Source: Yamagishiella unicocca (taxonomy: Eukaryota > Chlorophyta > Chlorophyceae > Chlamydomonadales > Volvocaceae). Taken from it: 64,000 nucleotides of DNA. The DNA lies in NCBI GenBank assembly GCA_003116995.1, contig BDSL01000021.1, positions 372,001 through 436,000 of the forward strand, written 5' to 3'. The notes under the pieces are model-generated. The model did no database searches, was not told where the DNA came from, and saw only the letters and a program-made list of their open reading frames with translations. A program made the translations under genes and the position numbers. Shown here in pieces: positions 24,192 through 35,424 of this stretch (positions are counted from its first letter, which is position 1; each line of letters opens with the position of its first letter).

Positions 24192-26110
24192 TTATAATTT
24201 GCTACTCCCCTCGCCTCCCGCCGTACCCCATGCCGCCGCCCCTGCCCCAGCTACGGGTAGTACCGGTTTGCCAACCTTGCCGGTCTGCGGGTTCCTCGCT
24301 GACACCGCCCTGACCCTTCTCGCCGCGTCCTGGCCCTGGCCCTCACCTGCGCGACGATCATGTCCACCGCCGCCTCCTTGAAGGCGGGGAAGTAGCTCTC
24401 CGTGGCGTCCGTCACCAGGCAGCACTCGAAGCCGCGGTCGTTGGCCTCGCGCATGGACGTCTGGACGCACACCTGCGGACAGGCAGGGCGGCGGAGGGGG
24501 TGTTGGTGGCGGCGGAGGGGGTGGTGGTGGCAGGGGAGGGGGTGGTGGTGGCGGCGGAGGGGGTGGTGGTGGCGGCGGAGGGGGTGGTGGTGGCGGCGGC
24601 GGAGGTGGTGGTGGACTTGACGATGTGACCGTGTGGTGGTTTTCCCTCCCTGGAGTACGACATGCGTCCAGTTGCCCTCCCCCTCCCGGACCTCTAGCAC
24701 TGCAAGCCATTACATGAACTGCAAGCCGTATGCACAGTAGACTCCTTACTTGATGCCGTATTGATTTCGGCCTCAAGCACGTTGTGTACAGACCCAACCC
24801 TAGGCCCGGCCGCTACCTACCGCTCATGCCGCCCCTCCGTACCTCGGTGGTAACCCCCGCAAACAGCAGGTGCGTGATGCTCCTCGCGTGCAGCCAGGCC
24901 TCCAGGTCGGTGGCGTAGAAGGCGCCCTTGCCCGGCTTGAACAGCAGCTTCTCGCCCTGGGTGACGGCGGGCGTGCCGAAGCAGCCAATAAACGAATTTA
25001 AACGACGACACCGCTTACGCGGAGATTTGAGAGGCCACGTGCAGCTGTAGCTGTCACGGCGGCGCGGTAGGTAAGGGACCACCGAAGTGCCAGCCACGCA
25101 GCGAGGAAGCACTGGGTGGCCGATGCTGCGCCAGGCATACACCCCCCCTACGAAGCCATAATGGTGTGCCTGCCCACCCCCCCTGTCCGCATGAGCTTTA
25201 ATCCAGACGCACCTCGACGGGCGCCACCTCGGGCACGATCCCGTTGCCAGGCTCGTTTCGGATTAGGATGCGGCCCATGGCGTCCGAAAGCGAGTCGCCG
25301 ATGCGCTTCCCCGGGGCCAGGTTGCCGCGCCTGGGTGCGACAGCAGCGCGGGGCGGGGCGGGGCACGTTCAACGGCTCGGCGGCGATGCACCCAGCTCGA
25401 GGGAAAACCCCGACCCCCCCGCGAGCCCCCGCGCCTCCAGCATGACGATCCGGGACACACTCGGAGAACCGCTACTGGCTTACGTGAACTTGGAGACGTG
25501 CAGGTCCGACAGGTCGGGTTTGTGCGCCTCCAGCGTGTGCACCACCGCCACCCCGGCGGAGCGGCAGGCGGCCAGGAGGGCTTGGGCGCCGGGTAGGCAG
25601 GCCTGAGAGCGGGGCGGGGGCCGGGGGCGTGAGAGGAAACCCGTGTAGGGGCGCTGGAAAGTAAACGCGACAAGGAAGAGTTCGGTACACACGTTTGGAA
25701 TTGCATGCTGGGCAGGGCGGGGCGGGGTGGAGAAGCGGCAGGTGTGTGATGGGCGGGAGCTAGGGACAGGTGCGCAGTGGCGCCCTTCGCACGCGCCGCA
25801 CAGAGAGGGGTCCCCCGCCGGGCATGGAACAGGAATGATGCCACCCCTGGAGCACCGAGCACAACCAGCACCCACATACCCACCCTCAGACGCTCCACGT
25901 CGTTGCCGAGGGTCGCACCGAAACCGCCTAACTCCATGAAGTCCCGCTGGAAGTCGATCATGACCAAGGCGCTCCTCCGTACCGGAAAGCTGTACGGGTA
26001 GGGTGCAGCCTCAGGTACCGCGGCGGACACGACGAACTGCGCAGATGGTGGGTGAGCCCATTTGGCAATCAGTAGGCGGAGCCCATTAACTGCAGTCCCC
26101 TCACCCGCAT
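24192..26110 (-). CDS. Isochorismatase-family cysteine hydrolase A
   Basis: Probable amidohydrolase of the isochorismatase/ureidoacrylate/biuret-hydrolase fold. Exons on the minus strand: 26036-25884, 25602-25484, 25330-25213, 24956-24843, 24472-24347, 24284-24192, with matching phases. The catalytic triad is visible: Asp in VMIDFQRDF, Lys in LFKPGKGAF, and Cys in the join GVTTE/VCVQTSM. The 5' end is uncertain; a two-codon first exon at 26110-26105 (ATGCGG before GTGAGG) fits the phase and gives about 240 aa. The C-terminal exon has an alternative: without the last splice the frame stops at 24251. It stands tail-to-head behind a paralogue (26372-28206), so the pair arose by tandem duplication but has diverged. 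The substrate cannot be read from sequence; amide nitrogen release is the family norm. Confidence 0.8.
24490..24615. repeat. 21-bp GGT/GGC-rich minisatellite
   Basis: Five to six copies of a unit near TGGTGGTGGCGGCGGAGGGGG lie in the last large intron of hydrolase A. On the hydrolase strand it is C-rich and would encode long Pro/Thr/Ala runs if unspliced. Confidence 0.85.
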
Positions 26111-26124
26111 ACAACACGCGGGTT

Positions 26125-26161
26125 CTACCTTTTGGTCTGGAACCCACTGTAACCGTTACAA
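26125..26161 (-). repeat. 37-bp dispersed repeat, copy 1
   Basis: Identical over 37 bases to 61505-61541 in inverted orientation. It contains GTAACCGTTAC, a near-palindrome, so TGTAA occurs on both strands. It lies about 210 bases after the stop codon of hydrolase B and just ahead of hydrolase A, where it could act as the poly(A) signal of gene B. Confidence 0.85.
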
Positions 26162-26371
26162 AGATAGTCATGAATCGAGAAGGGGGCATGGTTTCCTGGC
26201 TGCTCGTGCTTTCCTGGCTGGACGTGATTGGCCGATAGGGGCGCCGGCGCCCCAGCTTCATGCCGGGCGTCTGGTGCCAACACATACACCCAGCAGACCT
26301 TCAACCCCCTTCAGCTGATAACGCCCCCGCTGCCCAGCAGAGGGGTTGCACGCCTTCAGCCCCACCCGACA

Positions 26372-26408
26372 TCAGGCCCCAGGAGCCCATCCCATTTGCA
26401 ACCCTCCT

Positions 26409-26454
<46 letters not shown>

Positions 26455-28206
26455 CCTTGCCGCCGCTGCCGGCGACGTCGCGGGAGCTTCTGCCCGCCCC
26501 CTCCGCCAGGCCCCCCATCAGCAGCCGCTGCACCGGCGGCGTGATCGCCTCCACGAAGGCCGCCGTGGTCGCCACCGCGCCGAACACGCCGCCCTGCTTC
26601 TTGACCATGTCTAGCGCGGCGGCGTGGTTTGCTGGGTCGGTGGCGGCCGTGGCGTCCGACAGCAGCAGACACTCGTAGCCCCGGTCGTTGGCGTCCCTCA
26701 TGGTGGTGTGGACACACACGTCGGTCGTGATTCCTGCCAGAACTAGGTTGCGGATGCCGGCGCGGCGGAGGACCATGTCCAGGTCTGCGGCCCGGGGTCG
26801 GAGCAGGGCCGGAAAACAGGGGCTGGAGAAGGGTCGGAGCAGGGGTCGAGCGGGAGTTGGGCAGGGGCTGGAGAATGGATCGGAGCAGGGGTCGAGCAGG
26901 GGTCGAGCAACCAGCCCCTTCCTGTCAACCCCCCGGCGCCTTCCATGTGCGCGTTGACCGTGTGTTCGTGTCGTCATGTCACCCCGCTACTGAGGGACGG
27001 CTCGGCCCCCCCCCCCGCGACACCTTGCAATCCCCCCGCCCGCCGTACTTACCGGTGGCGTAGAAGGAGCCCTTGCCGGGCTTGTCGATCACCACCTCCC
27101 CAGGCAGCGGCGCGAGCTCCGGGATGATGCCCCAGCCGCCCTCCCCGCGGACCAACACGCGGCCCGCGGGGCCCAGGTCGCCGATGCCAGCGCCTGCCGG
27201 TATACGACAACGGGTACGATTCGGTGACGACCGTACGGACAAATATGGATGAAGTGGGAAGAGGGCAGTTAGGTGGTTGGTTGGCGGGTGCCTGCTTGGC
27301 GGGCTATCTGCGCCGGGGCTGTGTTGCGGTAATTGTCTGATAGCCCCGGGGCTGTGTTGCGGTAACTGTCTGATAGCCCCGGGGCTGTGTTGCGGTAATT
27401 GTCTGATAGCCCCGGGGCTGTGTTGCGGTAATTGTCTGCGCGCACGGGAACGCACCGATCTGGCGCGAGCGCCACTCCTTGTTGGCGGGCAGGTCGGACA
27501 GGTCGGGTCGGTGCCCCTCCCGCGTATGGATGACCTTGACGCCGTACTGTCGACACGCTTCAAGTAACCGCCTGTAGGGAGAGGAGGGGTTGCATCGGTT
27601 GGGCGCTGGTTTGTACCCATTCGTGCGTCCGGTACATACGGAGGGCCACCGAACAACAAAAAGGGGGCGTGGAGGCACAGAAAATGATATGCTGTACGAT
27701 GGAGCCGACCTAGGCACGGGACGCCTTGGTATGGCCGGCCAGCAGCGATCCGTGATGTTGACAAACGCTGACGAACGCTGCTACGGATGTGGTGCGCTTT
27801 TTCTGTGCCGGCACACCGGTACCCTGTGCCGGAAGATGACCTAAATTTCTCTCAAGGGGGCTCACTTGATGGGCTCAATGGGGGCCTGAGTGAGGTTTAA
27901 GTCGTAGCCCATTAGGTCCACGTAGCCGCCCTTGCCGCAAAAGTCGACCTGGGTGAGGAATGGGAGGGCCAAGGTACTTGCCAAGGTGAAATGTGGTCGA
28001 CTTGCTGGCTGCGGTGTGTTTTGCCACGTTGCAGCCAAGGCGCTAAAGCAGGATCATATATCATTTGTTTCCCGAAGCTAGGCACCAGCTCAGGTCGCAC
28101 GGTCGCGTACCTGCATGTCAATTACGATCAGCGCTGTGTTCTCGGGCTTGAGGTTGCCATCGTATGGCCACGCATACGGATCGCTGGTAACGTGGCTGGG
28201 GTGCAT
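26372..28206 (-). CDS. Isochorismatase-family cysteine hydrolase B
   Basis: Exons: 28206-28111, 27948-27866, 27571-27456, 27193-27053, 26784-26372; phases agree, giving 282 aa. The start ATG gives [17 protein letters not shown] and then the strand-1 motif ALIVIDMQ. The expected triad is Asp30 (VIDMQ), Lys136 (IDKPGKGSF) and Cys169 ([10 protein letters not shown]). The region [11 protein letters not shown] and the tail [14 protein letters not shown] also fit ureidoacrylate/biuret-type amidohydrolases, a subgroup that opens small amides or ureides to release carbamate or ammonia; the exact substrate is unknown. At the C-terminus the frame runs into a (GT)21 repeat, encoding about 14 Val-Cys alternations, before a TGA at 26374-26372; a splice at that point cannot be excluded. 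Its start faces the purine permease start across 1.28 kb. Confidence 0.85.
26411..26452. repeat. (AC)21 microsatellite at the end of hydrolase B
   Basis: A pure AC dinucleotide run of 42 bases. On the minus strand it directly follows GGCGGCAAGGAG of the last exon of hydrolase B and continues its frame as Val-Cys codons. Confidence 0.95.
27309..27440. repeat. 33-bp tandem repeat, four copies
   Basis: Four near-identical copies of a 33-base unit beginning GCCCCGGGGCTGTGTTGCGG fill half of the third intron of hydrolase B. Copies start at about 27309, 27342, 27375 and 27408. Only one or two bases differ between units, so the expansion is recent. Confidence 0.9.
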
Positions 28207-29487
28207 GACTTCTTGGACCGGCGAGTCTTGCCCACAAGCTGGCAGAAAGCCCCAGTTCGACAGCGGTTGACTGATATGTAGACTAGTTAGGAAATTATGT
28301 GCGTTCCGGGAACCCGGAGTAAGCGTAGCAATTGATCAATTTGTTCCAATATGATTGTTTAGCATGGCGGGAATACCACTATTCGCGTTGCGCCTGGGCG
28401 CTAGGGCTTATGGCTTGTCGACCGACTGGGGCGTGTCCGTCAACTACTTTCGATCTGAAATTGTACGATGGAGGTGTGGCAAGAACCTGGTTTCGCTAAG
28501 GGCTGCCAGAAAGTAACGCGGTTGGGATGCCGACGGTTGGTACAGAGTGCCGCGTTGACTGCGGTCCTGTTCGATAGCTACTCCTAAGCAGAATTACCTG
28601 GAAATTATCTTCTATTGCTCGCATTCGTTTGAGAACTGGCGGCGCGCGCGTTGGTCGTACATTGTCGATTCACTTGGCCCTTTCAATACCGTATTCGATC
28701 TATCGACATACACTGACTAGATGTCCTCAACATCATCAAACTAAATCTTTGGTGGATGTTCCTCGAAGGGTCCCGCTGAAGGATATACGTTCGCAGTTCG
28801 TCGGAACTTCCCACCGCTGGAGGCAACCGTACGCCAAGCACCGTTCCCCATTGACGTCACAAGGTGGGTGATTTGAGGGGCAGTGCGATGTCAAATTCGA
28901 AGGATAACGTATCCAGAGTCAAGGAAGGATAACTTCAAACTAGGGTTGTTCCGGTAGCCTTGCAGGAACGCGCGCGCAGGAACTTCTGCCTGGGCCGCGT
29001 GGCGTGCATCAATCCTCTTTGCACGCGCCCTGCAAACTATAGTTCGCTTAGGCCCGGGTTGGCTTGTAACCTAGACGGCGGCACAGGGTAAATATCTATG
29101 TCATGCCTTGCTTGCGTCGTTTGACTTCGGTTTGCAGCGTCCTGCTCTGGCCCCCAGCATCCCCAAGAACATACCTGCATGCCATTTTGCGTGTTATCTG
29201 GCGTACATCGTGCAAAATGGGGGGCGGTAGGGCAGTGCCAGATGTTCGATCAGTCGGTTTGCCGTGTCCGGTGTTTGGCCTTACGGCATGTGCACTCGTT
29301 CCATCCGCGGGCTCGTTACACACGGGCGAATCTTAAGCAAATTTGCTGCCAGTCACTGAGTGTGCGCTGGCCGTATCGAGCCCCGCACCTTTCCGCTCCC
29401 GCGTATACGACAGCCACTTCAGATAGAACTGATTTATACTCGTCTGTTGCCACTGTGCTTCTCTTCTCCTTCAGTAGCTGAGGAACC
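28207..29487. other. Divergent intergenic region of hydrolase B and the permease
   Basis: 1.28 kb between two start codons that point away from each other. No exon is visible. It must hold both promoters, and shared regulation of hydrolase and permease is possible. I see no obvious TATA box or repeated regulatory motif. Confidence 0.5.
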
Positions 29488-32400
29488 ATGAAGGGCACAG
29501 ATCTTCCTTCGATCAAAGATGTGGAGCGCAGCGATAGCGTCAGCAGCGATGCCCTGCCCAAGACCGAGCCGAGCAATCGCGTGACGCGGTGGTTGGAGCC
29601 GTACTTCAACGTTCACACGCGGGGCAGCACGTGGGGCGGTGAGATCAGGTGAGGGGTCACGAAATGAGGCGGAGGCAGGTCGGCGGGACGAAACAGTTGC
29701 TACGCACGACTGGTACGAAAGGCGTCTACGTTGAAGGGCATAGGGTGGCCCAACCACCGGTAACCAACTTAGTGATCATTACACTTTAGCCTCTTCGTCC
29801 CGCCTTGCGAAAGGCAGCAGGCTGCTCGTTTGGGGTACGCTGCCGTATCCAGTTTAGTCGGTACAATAGCTGCAACATTGCATTCTTAGCTCCTGCTGTT
29901 CCTTTTTGTCCAAGGGCAATGGCTGCAGCTGCGACCGCAACTGCTCTCCGAGCCTTCGCGTCTATCTGTATGGTAGGTTGGCGCCCGTCCTTGGACCAGC
30001 CGCCCCTAACAGCCCTCCCACTACTGGCGCAAACCTCCTTTCCACAACTCTATCCGTGCCGGCGAGAACGAACATACGCATCCCTCGCACAGACGACCGA
30101 CCCCCGCCGGCCGCTACTTGTCACGTCGTTCCATCGTTCCTCCTACCCTGCAGGGCGGGCTGCGTCCTCTTCATGACCAGCGCCTATATCCTGTTCCTTA
30201 ATCCCATCATCCTGTCCGGCATGACGAGCGCCTTCAAGACCGGGATGCCCGGAAATGACGTGGCGCTCGCGACGGCTGTCTCCACCGGCTGCGCCACACT
30301 GCTTATGGGCGTCGTCGCAAACTACCCGTAGGTGTCCCTCGCTACCAACCTGCCTGTGTTCGCTGCATGGGCTTCCTTTCGTTTGCGACGAGGCCCCCGC
30401 CATCAGCGAGCAGCGTACGTTGAGAAGGAATATCGTTTACGCTTAAAAACGCCAAAGCAGCGTACAGTCGCCGCTGAGTCCGTCTCTGCTGAATCCGCTG
30501 CTCCCTTGCAGGTGGGTGGTAAGCGTGCAGCTGGGCACCAACACCTATTTCGTCACCCAGGTGGGAGCTGGGCCCCGCCGCCCCTCCGTGTGCAGACCTC
30601 GTACGCACATACCCCAACTACCGGCCGCCTGCCTACCTGCTGAACTACCTGTGTCATACGCATGTGTGTGGCAGTACCACACGTTCGGTCGCACTCACCC
30701 GTCGTGTCCGGGTTCTCGTGCACGCGCAGGTCCTGAAGCTCGGCCACCCCTGCGGGGCGCACTCGCATTTCTACGGTGCGGGCGCCTGCAAGGACCTGCC
30801 GTGCAGCTGCTCCGTGGGCCCAGACGGCGGCATGGTGGTCAACGAGGCGGTTGACCCCACCAGCACCTGCTACAACACGACCAGCCAGTGGTGGGTCGGG
30901 AAGCGTAGGGGTGGGTCGGGAAGTGTGCGGGCCGCAGGCGGGCACGCTGTTAAAGTTGTCGCCCGTCGGCTGGCTAGCAACGGGCTTAATGCGAAGGGTT
31001 TTAGGGTTATTAGCTTCATGCGCAGTCTCCCCTCACCCGAGCTAACGCACCTGACCCCCCGCGCTCGCCGCACCCGTCCGGCCCCCTGCCTTACGTAACG
31101 CAAACACAGTCTGGGCACGGAGGTGCCGTACGAGAAGGCTCTCGCCGCAACCTTCCTGGAGGGCATTGTCTTCGTGGCGATCTGCCTACTGGGCCTCCGC
31201 AAGTGCGTCGGTGCTTGTTTACCGTGATCGCACGCTCGGGGCATTTTTACCGTAGATCAATAGCAGGTGCCGGTAGGCATATGATTTATTGTTTGCTTGC
31301 CCGCTCACCTCGCAACGCGGTGTGACTCTCCGTCTTGCCAAGCAGGCGCTTACAGTATACTGCTCAGCATTGGCAACCCCACAATCCGACGAGTGACGAC
31401 CGTATGAACTAGTTACTTATTGGCCGCCTATAGGCATGGCCTCGTGAGTAAGCCGTTGTCCCGCCGGTGTTCGTTGATGCGCCAGGTGGCTCATCAAGCT
31501 GTTTCCCAAGTCTGTCCTCATGGCGGGCGCGGCGGGCATCGGCGTCTTCATCTCCTTCGTCGGCGTCAAGGACATGGGGGTAATCGTGGGGGCACCCTAC
31601 CCCACACTGCTGTCGCTCAACCTTGGCATTCCGTACGTACACGGTACGGCGTATGACGACGCGCATGTTTTAGTTGCTGTATCTCTTGCTACACGCGCGT
31701 CTAGCTACACGCGCGTCTAGCTACGTGCTGATGATGCTGATGATGCTGATGATGCTGATGCTTACTTCATGCGGGTTCGGGCGTCTCGTTGCTTTCTGTA
31801 TGCGGGCCGTGCATAAAGCACGGCCCTTCTAACCAACCTTATCAGCAGTAGCTCGGTCCATGCTGGACCTGGGCCTGCATTTTGGTGCGGCTGAGAGCGT
31901 GCTAGATAGAGCCAGCGTCAATCCATGATAGATCTCTCTTACCCGTGATTCCCCGTTCACCCAACACTGCGTCGCGCGCCTCATCATCCAGGCGGCTGGG
32001 GCAAACCCGGATACGACTCCAAGGTGTCCTTCAACAGCTGCCGTATGTACCAGGACGGACCGCCGTACAGCGTCGTATGCCCCTGGCTCTCCGTCGGTGG
32101 ACTCATCTTCACAGGTAGGGTGCCGTCTAACTCGCTGTGGAGAGGGCACAGCCGCCTGGAAGCACGACTGTCATGCACCCCTTGCCACCAGAAGCCCACC
32201 CTGCGCGTGGCCTGCCCGCCCGCCTGCTGCAAGCCCAGCCACTAATTGTGCCCACTTCCCGCGCCCACGCAGCCATTCTCCTGGTGTGGAACATCAACGG
32301 CGCCTTCATCGCCGGTATCTTCTTCACCATGTTCATCTCCTGGTGAGACAGTGGTGCCACCACCAGCTTGCTTCATTAATCTCCCACGCCATTTGAGGTC

Positions 32401-35400
32401 CTTCGACACTAACGCGGGCGAGGTGACAATGCGGGTGTGCGCCCGCTTGAGTGACGATGACCGTTTTTTGAATTTAAATTTATTTTATACCTTATTGCCA
32501 ACATCGAGCGATCTGCTGCCGGCCCGCTTGCTCCTTCGTCCGCCACGCCGTACGTGACTGGAAATGCTTACCTGCTGCGGCACTCACTCCCTTGCTCGCT
32601 GTTACCCGAACTCTCTCCCTCTCTTTATCTCTTGACGTAGGATGAAGTTCCCAGAGAAGATGTCCACCACCATGGGCCTGGTGCCCGACCAGGTGGCCTA
32701 CCTGCCCAACTTCACGGACACGGCGGGCAACCTAGGTGGGTGGGTTCCGAGGCGGCGGGCGGCGAGGGGAGGGAATGGAGTCAAGGAGCGGGCACAGGCT
32801 TGGGGGGCCCCGGGATTCGCGGGCTCGCAAGGTTACTGCGCAATTTCTCCAAATGGATAAATACCGTGAACACGTATATCGCTTGGATTTGGAAGTCGGC
32901 TTTTTTTGGACCCAGTGGATCTATGATTCCCGTACCGTAGGTAATAAGCCTCGGGCGCTCGCGCCGTGCAACATCTTTTGAGCGCATGCAACCCGCTTCC
33001 ATCTGCCGCCACGCACCGCCCACCGACCGCTGCTACAGATTTCAACTGGGGCGACCAGACCGGCAAACTCGTGGTGGCCCTGATCACCTTCCTCTACTTG
33101 GACTTCATCGGCAGCTGCATCACCTTCGTAGCCATGGTGGGTGAGCCGACGGCGGTCGGTCGGTTGGCCGGCTCAGGGTCTGTACCGTACGTTTACAGTT
33201 GTTTACGGTTGGCCGGCTCAGGGTCTGTACCGTACGTTTACGTTGTTTACATACGTTTTGGATACGTCCACGATGATCGATGCTGCAAGGAACATATATA
33301 GGAACGTATTATTTTATATATTTTTATATTATTTATTTAGGAACAAGCGGCGATGTACCGGTGTGGGTGTATCAGTCGTAATCCTAACTTAGGTTACAAG
33401 GTAGCCTAGCAGCTGCTGAACAGTCGGCTCTTAGTGACACACGACCGACCAACACATATTGCACTGGTGAGCGGCACAGCGGCCCATGAACGCAACCTTA
33501 TCCCACTGGATGTGAAACCCTAAGAACCGACCGCCCTCCTACCGACCGCCCCGTCCTCGGCTGCCTCGCTATCCTCGGCTGCCTCCCTATCCCCCAGGGT
33601 GAGATGTGCGGTATCCTGGACGACAAGGGCAACATGCCCCGCTCCAACATCGCCTTCCTCGCCGACGGCTTCGGCACCATGTTGGGCGGTCTGCTGGGCA
33701 CGTCGGCGCTGACCACATACGTCGAGTCAGCGGCGGCGGTGCGAGAGGGCGGGCGCACGGGTACGTACGGCATGCGGATTGGTAACAACCTATCCTTCCC
33801 GGATGTTATGTTTTATTTATTTATTTACTTCTATTATGTCTAGCTACAACCTACAGCAATCTTTTTCGATTAGGACTGCGCTCTCACTGTTTTATTTTTT
33901 TAACATTACAGTATCACGTTCACGAGAGACAGACGTGGCTGTATGCGTCGTCGTCGGTGGAAGTGGGTGGGCTGTGTTTTGGCGGCGGCTACATGTACTG
34001 ACCGATGGGCTGTTCCCGGCGCACCTGCAGGCGTGACGGCCATCGTCTGCTCGCTCTTCTTCTTCGCGTCGTGTTTCCTGTCACCGCTGTTTTCGTCCAT
34101 CCCCGCAATCGCCACTGGCCCTATCCTAGCGCTGGTAGGAGTCCTCATCTTCATGCCGGCAATCCTGGAGGTACGTGCATTCACCGGTCGTCCACTCACT
34201 CGTCCACTCGTTCCGTGCATGTTGTTGGCAGCCAGGGGCAGCCTGACCGCGCACAGAGCGGCCAGACGCGAACGGTCCTACAGGCTTCGCTCTCTGCGTT
34301 GGGCTCGCTCGATTGTCACGTGCATAAACTGCTATACGAAATGCTTTGCGAAAAACCCTCATTCACATGCGTTGCCCCGCCCGTCGCCCTTGCTGTTCCT
34401 CGCCGCACGCAGATCAACTGGAACGACATCACGGATGCGATCCCCGCCTTCGTGACCATACTGGGCATGCCCTTCACCCACAACATTGCGTACGGCATCA
34501 TCGGCGGGTTGTTGATGCACATCATCATCAAGTTCTTCACGTATCAGGTGAGCAGCTAGCGGCACGCGCATGAGGTGGGTGCCTCACCAGGCAATCCAGG
34601 AGCCCACTCATGGACGCTTTAACGGGCTGCTGGATATCCTCTTTCGTTGAGGTTGCGGTCACCCTTTAAACCTCTCCAGCGGATCGCCGCCCACCCTACC
34701 GGGGGCCTAGGGATCTCCGCCCGCCCTAGCACCCTACCGCCCATCGCTCCATTGTTGCCCTCCTCCGTCCCTCACCGGCTATGACCGCACACCTCGAACC
34801 GAACCCTCGTGTACCCACAGCTCTTCACCTTCCAGCGCAACTGGCCTGGTTCGGCTCTGTACCGGCGGTGGGCCTGCACCGACGTCACCAAGGCCATGCG
34901 GATGCGGATACCCGGATGGAACGTCGACGTGCCGCCCGCGGGGCGCGCGGAGGACCCCTGGTACTACGACCCCTCCCTGGAGAACCTTGTACGGTAAGCC
35001 ATCCGGACAACTACAATGTATCCTATTTGATCCGGGTTCAGTGCACCGGGGTCATCATTGGAGCTTGTTTTGGGCGTGAGGATTCCTATCTACCTGTCTA
35101 CCCACCTATCTATCCACATCACTTACAGCGGGCTGTCATGTCATGTCGCCCGCCCGCTCGGACATCCCTAAACCCTAACTTCTCCGCTCTGAACCCCGCC
35201 CCAATTCTCCCGGCCCTTCTCGCAGCAAGAGGTTCTTCCCGGACCGCGACGAGAACTACTGCCGCCGCTCCTCCCTGGCCGGCATGCCGTCAGCAGACGA
35301 CTCCGCCCTTCCCGCCAAGGCCCCGCCGGGCGCCGTGTCCCCTTCCCCCTCTGCGCGGGTGTCACCGGACGACTCGGCACACGCCCCGGGCCGCACTGTC

Positions 35401-35424
35401 GCCGCGGCAGCGAACGCTGAGTAG
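29488..35424 (+). CDS. AzgA-type purine permease, 15 exons
   Basis: Plasma-membrane purine (adenine/guanine/hypoxanthine) proton symporter of the NCS2/AzgA branch. Exons: 29488-29648, 30154-30327, 30512-30560, 30730-30890, 31110-31202, 31486-31643, 31992-32114, 32273-32342, 32641-32735, 33039-33136, 33598-33760, 34031-34170, 34413-34547, 34821-34993, 35226-35424; phases agree throughout, giving 663 aa. Family marks: FMTSAYILFLNPIIL in the first helix, a LYLDFIGSCITF helix, and the signature TYVESAAAVREGGRTGVTA. About 12 hydrophobic segments are present. An unusual loop encoded by exon 4 (residues about 129-182) holds six or seven cysteines and an NTT glycosylation site, where AzgA proteins normally continue with a helix. 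The C-terminal tail is hydrophilic and Ser/Pro/Ala-rich. The exon 6 donor at 31643 was chosen for phase; an earlier GT at 31633 breaks the frame. Confidence 0.9.
31688..31762. repeat. Intronic short tandem repeats
   Basis: A 16-base block with ACACGCGCGTCTAGCT occurs twice, followed by several copies of GATGCT. It lies in the sixth intron of the purine permease gene. Confidence 0.85.
33161..33250. repeat. 45-bp direct repeat in a permease intron
   Basis: The block starting CGGTTGGCCGGCTCAGGGTC at 33161 recurs at 33206 with one-base differences. It lies just after exon 10 of the purine permease. Confidence 0.9.
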
